Origin: Rhizobium mongolense USDA 1844
GTDB taxonomy: Bacteria > Pseudomonadota > Alphaproteobacteria > Rhizobiales > Rhizobiaceae
Assembly: GCF_000419765.1 (NCBI RefSeq)
Contig: NZ_ATTQ01000016.1
Location: 82,481 to 146,480, forward strand
Length of the DNA stretch: 64,000 nucleotides
Direction: 5' to 3'
Position 1 is the first letter of the stretch. Each line of letters begins with the position of its first letter. Below are positions 60,336 to 64,000 of the stretch, in pieces. The notes beneath the pieces are model-generated. The model made no database searches. It saw only the letters and a list, made by a program, of their open reading frames with translations, and was not told the origin of the DNA. Made by a program: the position numbers and the translations under genes.

Positions 60336-61715
60336 TCAGGCGACACGCCGCAACACTGCAGCGTAAAAGCCGTCAAGACCTGAAGCGACCGTTGGGGGCA
60401 TGCGCAACATGGCGGGGGTCGTCCGGAATTCGCCAAGCGGACCGATCGCCATTTCCAAACCGGGCCATCGAGCAGCGTCGACCCGGACGCGCTCGACATT
60501 CGGTGTGTCCGCCAAGATGCGGCTGACGACATCCTCGCCTTCGACGGGATCCAGCGAGCAATTTGAAAAGACGAGAGTACCGCCAGTCTTGAGGAGCGTC
60601 AGCGCGTGGCGAAGTAACCGTTCTTGCACGCCAGCAAGCTTTGCGATGTCCTCCGGTCCCTTCGTCCAGAGAACATCCGGATGACGGCGCGTCGTGCCCG
60701 TCGAGGAGCAGGGCGCGTCGAGCAGGATGGCGTCAAACAGCTCCGTCGGCTGGTATTTCATAAGATCCGTCGCGAGCGTTTCTGCCTTGAGGGCGAGGCG
60801 ATCGAGATTGGAGCGTAGGCGCTTCAATCGGCTTTCGGATTGATCAATCGCGGTGACGCTGCCTCCGGCGAGAATGAGTTGTGCGGTCTTTCCGCCGGGT
60901 GCGGCGCAAAGATCGACGACGCGTTTGCCAGACAGGTCGCCAAGGAGCTTGGCCGGAATGCTTGCCGCGGCGTCCTGCACCCACCATTCGCCTTGATCGA
61001 AACCTTCAAGGGAGGGGATAGTGCCATCAAAGGCTGCGAGACGCACGCCACCGGTCGGCAGGACTTCCCCATTCAACCTTGCTGCCCAGCCTGCCGCATC
61101 CGACTTCACGGTGAGATCGATTGCCGCCGGCTCAAGCTGAGATTCGGCGATCGCCGCGGCGGCCTCTTCCCCGTAAGCCTTTTCAAGACGGTTGATAAAC
61201 CAAACCGGCATCGGCGAAATCTTTGCGATGTCTTCGAGGACCTGCTCCTTCTCGCGGCCAAGACGTCGCAGGATCGCATTCACCAGTTTTGCGAAGCGGC
61301 GATTGCGAGGATCCTGATTTGCCTGCTCGACGGCAAGATCGACCGCCGAATGGTCGGGGACATCGAGATAAAGGATCTGCGCGGCTCCAACCGCAAGCAC
61401 ATGATGAAGTGCGCGCGCGCCTTCCGGCAATGGCGAGTCTAATAAAGAAGCAATCGCCGCATCGATGCGGGGCAGGTGACGGAGCGCAGTGTTGAGAATA
61501 GCGCGAACCAACGCGCGATCGCTCTCCCCGAGCGCCTTATACGCGGGATTTCCGTGTTCGTGATCCAATGCACCATCCAGCGGCAGTTTGCGGTCAATCA
61601 CGGCAGCGAGAATCTTCGCTGCGGCCGCACGCGCCTCTAGGCCCGGCTTTACGGCGAGGCGTTCTGCAGGCGGTTTCTTTTTGTTGAATGGCTTATTTCT
61701 GCCGTCTGAATTCAA
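60336..61715 (-). CDS. rsmB: 16S rRNA m5C967 methyltransferase RsmB
   Basis: 459 residues. A NusB-like RNA-binding domain (about 30-160) precedes a SAM-dependent methyltransferase with VVDLCAAPGGKTAQLILAGG, the catalytic cysteine in LDAPCSSTGTTRRHPDVLW and the second cysteine in VFSNCSLDPVEGEDV. The start is TTG 61715, which overlaps the htpX stop by 4 bases; the N-terminus is lysine-rich (GRNKPFNKKKPPAER). Confidence 0.94.
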   Translation of the reverse strand: MNSDGRNKPFNKKKPPAERLAVKPGLEARAAAAKILAAVIDRKLPLDGALDHEHGNPAYKALGESDRALVRAILNTALRHLPRIDAAIASLLDSPLPEGARALHHVLAVGAAQILYLDVPDHSAVDLAVEQANQDPRNRRFAKLVNAILRRLGREKEQVLEDIAKISPMPVWFINRLEKAYGEEAAAAIAESQLEPAAIDLTVKSDAAGWAARLNGEVLPTGGVRLAAFDGTIPSLEGFDQGEWWVQDAAASIPAKLLGDLSGKRVVDLCAAPGGKTAQLILAGGSVTAIDQSESRLKRLRSNLDRLALKAETLATDLMKYQPTELFDAILLDAPCSSTGTTRRHPDVLWTKGPEDIAKLAGVQERLLRHALTLLKTGGTLVFSNCSLDPVEGEDVVSRILADTPNVERVRVDAARWPGLEMAIGPLGEFRTTPAMLRMPPTVASGLDGFYAAVLRRVA

Positions 61716-62674
61716 GACCAGGGCCCTTTTGGCGGTTGGGAACCACCGCGGCCCATACCCGTATTCGGAACCGAGCGCGATCTGCGCGATGGATTAGCAG
61801 TGCGAACCGTCGCCGTCGAGCCATTCATCCCGTTCCCTGCCATTTCCTGAAGTGCCGCAATACGGTTTTCTGTATTCGGGTGCGTCGAAAACAGATTGTC
61901 CATCCGTTCCCCGGAGAGGGGATTGATGATGAACATATGCGCCGTCGCAGGATTGCGCTCGGCATCATAATTCGGGATATGCGCCGCGCCACGGGCAATC
62001 TTGCCGAGCGCGGAAGCGAGCCAGAGCGGGTCGCCACAGATTTCGGCGCCGCGACGGTCGGCAGAATACTCGCGCGTCCGGCTGATCGCCATCTGCACGA
62101 GCATGGCGGCGAGCGGCGCTACGATCATCGCAAGAAGCACGCCGACGAAACCGAACGGGTTGCTGTTGTTCTCGCGATTGCCGCCGAAAAAGAAGGCGAA
62201 GTTACCGAGCATCGAGATTGCGCCGGCAAGCGTCGCCGTGATCGTCATCGTCAGCGTGTCGCGGTTCTGGATATGCGCCAGTTCATGCGCCATCACACCC
62301 GCCACCTCTTCAGGCGAGAGCGCGCTGAGCAGCCCTGTCGAGGCCGCGACGGCGGCATTCTCCGGATTGCGGCCCGTGGCAAAGGCATTCGGCTGCGGAT
62401 TGTCGTAGAGATAGACTTTCGGCATGGGCAGGCCGGCATTTCGCGCAAGATCGCGAACGATGCGGAAGAATTCCGGCGCGTTGCGCTCATCGACCTCTTG
62501 CGCCCGGTAGGCCGAAAGCACCATCCGGTCCGAATTCCAGTAGGAAAAGAAATTCATGCCCGCAGCGATCAGGAAGGCGATCATCATGCCGCCGCGACCA
62601 CCGATCAGGAATCCGACGAACATGAACAGGGCCGTCATGAAGGCAAGCAACATGGCAGTGCGAACGAGGTTCAT
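61712..62674 (-). CDS. htpX: Membrane zinc protease HtpX
   Basis: 320 residues, inner-membrane M48 protease for quality control of membrane proteins. Hydrophobic N-terminal pair (MNLVRTAMLLAFMTALFMFV), zinc motif MAHELAHIQNRDTLTM and the downstream Glu region SRTREYSADRRGAEICGDP are intact. ATG 62674 has GGAGACC upstream; ATG 62686 would add four residues. It overlaps rsmB. Confidence 0.95.
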   Translation of the reverse strand: MNLVRTAMLLAFMTALFMFVGFLIGGRGGMMIAFLIAAGMNFFSYWNSDRMVLSAYRAQEVDERNAPEFFRIVRDLARNAGLPMPKVYLYDNPQPNAFATGRNPENAAVAASTGLLSALSPEEVAGVMAHELAHIQNRDTLTMTITATLAGAISMLGNFAFFFGGNRENNSNPFGFVGVLLAMIVAPLAAMLVQMAISRTREYSADRRGAEICGDPLWLASALGKIARGAAHIPNYDAERNPATAHMFIINPLSGERMDNLFSTHPNTENRIAALQEMAGNGMNGSTATVRTANPSRRSRSVPNTGMGRGGSQPPKGPWS

Positions 62675-62783
62675 CGAGGTCTCCATCTCCCATCTGCGGC
62701 AAAAAGGGTTTCAATCGAGCCGCCGGCGCACTATGATTTGGTTATTCGCCAGCCATTTTCAATATTTCCGGCGGGAGACGCAA

Positions 62784-63008
62784 TTGCAGCCAGCGGACAA
62801 CGACAACGTAGATAGCACTGTGGCGGAAGGAGCAGACCTGCCGCGCAAGGTTCTGTCCCCCGCTGCCAAACGCGCGCTTGCCGAGGCCGAAGAACGACGT
62901 AGGAACCAGAAACCCCTGGAACTGCCACCGGAGATCGGTGGAAGGGGAGGAGCCGAGCCAGCGCGCTTTGGCGATTACGAGATCAACGGCCGCGCGATCG
63001 ATTTTTAA
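62784..63008 (+). CDS. DUF1674 protein (SDHAF4-like)
   Basis: About 74 residues. The C-terminus PKxxxLPPEIGGRGGAEPARFGD followed by YEINGRAIDF is the DUF1674 signature shared with the eukaryotic succinate dehydrogenase assembly factor SDHAF4; a role with flavinylated SdhA is inferred from that. TTG 62784 is chosen because GGGAG lies 6 bases upstream; ATG 62733 would add 17 residues without a site. Confidence 0.88.
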   Translation: MQPADNDNVDSTVAEGADLPRKVLSPAAKRALAEAEERRRNQKPLELPPEIGGRGGAEPARFGDYEINGRAIDF

Positions 63009-63131
63009 GTGAATATTCCTATTCTTCTCGCCTCTTGACGTCCTCGCTTCTCTTGGGCTGGAGTCGACGCACGGCAACAATTGGCGGCCGACGGCGCACG
63101 CGATGTGCGCGCCGTCTGTGCCAGCACGACT

Positions 63132-63163
63132 GAAAAGCGGCTTCCGGGTTTTCGGGAGCCGCT
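63132..63163 (-). terminator. Rho-independent terminator of acs
   Basis: AGCGGCTTCCG (63136-63146) pairs with CGGGAGCCGCT (63153-63163), one G-T pair; on the minus strand it is followed by TTTT. Confidence 0.82.
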
Positions 63164-63169
63164 CTGATT

Positions 63170-64000
63170 TCAGGCGGTTACCTTGTTTTGTCGATTGGCG
63201 ATGAGGTCATCGACGACTGCCGGATCGGCCAGCGTGGACGTATCGCCGAGCGCGCCGAAATCGTCTTCGGCAATCTTGCGCAGGATGCGGCGCATGATCT
63301 TGCCGGAACGGGTCTTCGGCAAGCCGGGGGCAAACTGGATCTTGTCCGGAGATGCGATCGGGCCGATTTCCGTGCGAACATGCTTCACCAACTGTTGGCG
63401 CAACTCATCGGATCCTTCGTTGCCGGCCATCAGCGTGACATAGCAATAGATGCCCTGTCCCTTGATCGAATGCGGGTAGCCAACGACCGCGGCTTCCGAA
63501 ACCAGATTATGCGAGACGAGCGCCGACTCCACCTCGGCCGTGCCGAGGCGGTGGCCGGAGACGTTCAGCACATCGTCGACACGACCGGTGATCCAGTAGT
63601 AGCCGTCTTCATCGCGGCGGCAGCCGTCGCCGGTAAAATACTTGCCCTTGTAGGTGGAAAAGTAGGTCTGGATGAAGCGCTCATGGTCGCCATAGACCGT
63701 GCGCATCTGCCCAGGCCAGCTGTCGGTAATGCACAGGTTGCCGTCGGCAGTGCCTTCCAGCACCTTGCCTTCATTGTCGACCAGCTGCGGCTTCACACCG
63801 AAGAACGGGACGGTCGCTGAACCCGGCTTCAGGTCGATCGCACCAGGCAGCGGCGTGATCAGGATGCCGCCGGTCTCTGTTTGCCACCAGGTATCGACGA
63901 TCGGGCAACGGCCATCGCCGACGACATTGTAATACCACTCCCAAGCTTCCGGGTTGATCGGCTCGCCGACCGTCCCGAGCAGGCGCAAGGACGAGCGGGA
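63170..64000 (-). CDS. acs: Acetyl-CoA synthetase, 3' part
   Basis: The C-terminal 276 residues of an AMP-forming acetyl-CoA synthetase; the 5' part lies beyond the window. VDTWWQTETGGILITPLPGA is the adenylation A5 motif, FTGDGCRRDEDGYYWITGR the A8 hinge region and LPKTRSGKIMRRILRKIAE holds the catalytic lysine (A10), a typical site for lysine acetylation control. The terminator is at 63132-63163. Confidence 0.96.
   Translation of the reverse strand, partial: SRSSLRLLGTVGEPINPEAWEWYYNVVGDGRCPIVDTWWQTETGGILITPLPGAIDLKPGSATVPFFGVKPQLVDNEGKVLEGTADGNLCITDSWPGQMRTVYGDHERFIQTYFSTYKGKYFTGDGCRRDEDGYYWITGRVDDVLNVSGHRLGTAEVESALVSHNLVSEAAVVGYPHSIKGQGIYCYVTLMAGNEGSDELRQQLVKHVRTEIGPIASPDKIQFAPGLPKTRSGKIMRRILRKIAEDDFGALGDTSTLADPAVVDDLIANRQNKVTA

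Noticed and set aside
63090..63116. GACGGCGC/GCGCCGTC hairpin as the terminator of the DUF1674 gene
   Set aside because: The stem is short with an 11-base loop and there is no T run; kept only as a possible rho-independent structure of unknown use.

Overview
The window is a 64 kb piece of an alphaproteobacterial chromosome, almost certainly Rhizobiaceae (Rhizobium/Agrobacterium group). The evidence is the protein sequences, the gene orders (obgE-proB-proA-nadD; rsfS-rlmH-envC-ctpA-rppH; imuA-imuB-dnaE2; htpX-rsmB next to heparinase and purH), the GTTC-N7-GTTC form of the SOS box, and a small RNA of the rhizobial alpha-r14/NfeR1 type. Most of the window is core housekeeping sequence. No rRNA operon, insertion sequence, prophage or CRISPR array was seen; one tRNA (Ser-CGA) is present.

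Layout. 0-2 kb: a small hypothetical gene, tRNA-Ser, and rplU-rpmA behind a good promoter. 2.1-8.5 kb: two GNAT acetyltransferases, an endonuclease/exonuclease/phosphatase enzyme, then obgE, proB, proA and nadD. 8.5-15.3 kb: an insertion relative to the usual rhizobial order, holding the alpha-r14 sRNA (minus strand), a class III cyclase fused to TolB-like and TPR regions, a cupin protein, and modABC with a convergent modE. 15.4-21.2 kb: ribosome and envelope genes rsfS, rlmH, envC, ctpA, a divergent polysaccharide deacetylase and rppH. 21.6-25.8 kb: a tightly overlapping three-gene unit made of an exported isoaspartyl methyltransferase, a membrane spermidine-synthase-like protein and a DUF429-like protein. 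25.8-31.4 kb: an accessory stretch of secreted and membrane hypotheticals, a LuxR-type regulator, and a divergent intergenic region with two exact inverted copies of a 15-base element. 31.4-33.1 kb: bacterioferritin with its ferredoxin, and a VapBC toxin-antitoxin pair. 33.2-39.1 kb: the SOS mutagenesis cassette imuA-imuB-dnaE2 with an SOS box. 39.2-50.3 kb: a metallopeptidase, a CitE-like lyase, leuD, leuB, a PAP2 phosphatase, an MHS transporter with a large periplasmic insert, asd, a lytic transglycosylase, a beta-carbonic anhydrase and pdxY. 50.6-64 kb: the giant NAD-glutamate dehydrogenase, an MFS transporter, purH, a heparinase II/III protein, rsmB, htpX, an SDHAF4-like protein and the 3' part of acs, which runs off the end of the window.

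Pathway logic. ProB and ProA make the first two steps of proline synthesis; LeuD and LeuB belong to leucine synthesis; Asd feeds the aspartate family; ModABC with ModE manage molybdate uptake; Bfr and Bfd store and release iron; ImuA-ImuB-DnaE2 carry out damage-induced translesion synthesis. The observations most worth following are the paired 15-mers beside the LuxR gene, a near-consensus parS site after leuB, the sRNA with three anti-Shine-Dalgarno motifs, the Pcm/spermidine-synthase-like/DUF429 unit, and the transporter with the periplasmic insert. Start codons were chosen by ribosome binding site and family length; several are TTG or GTG and are flagged.
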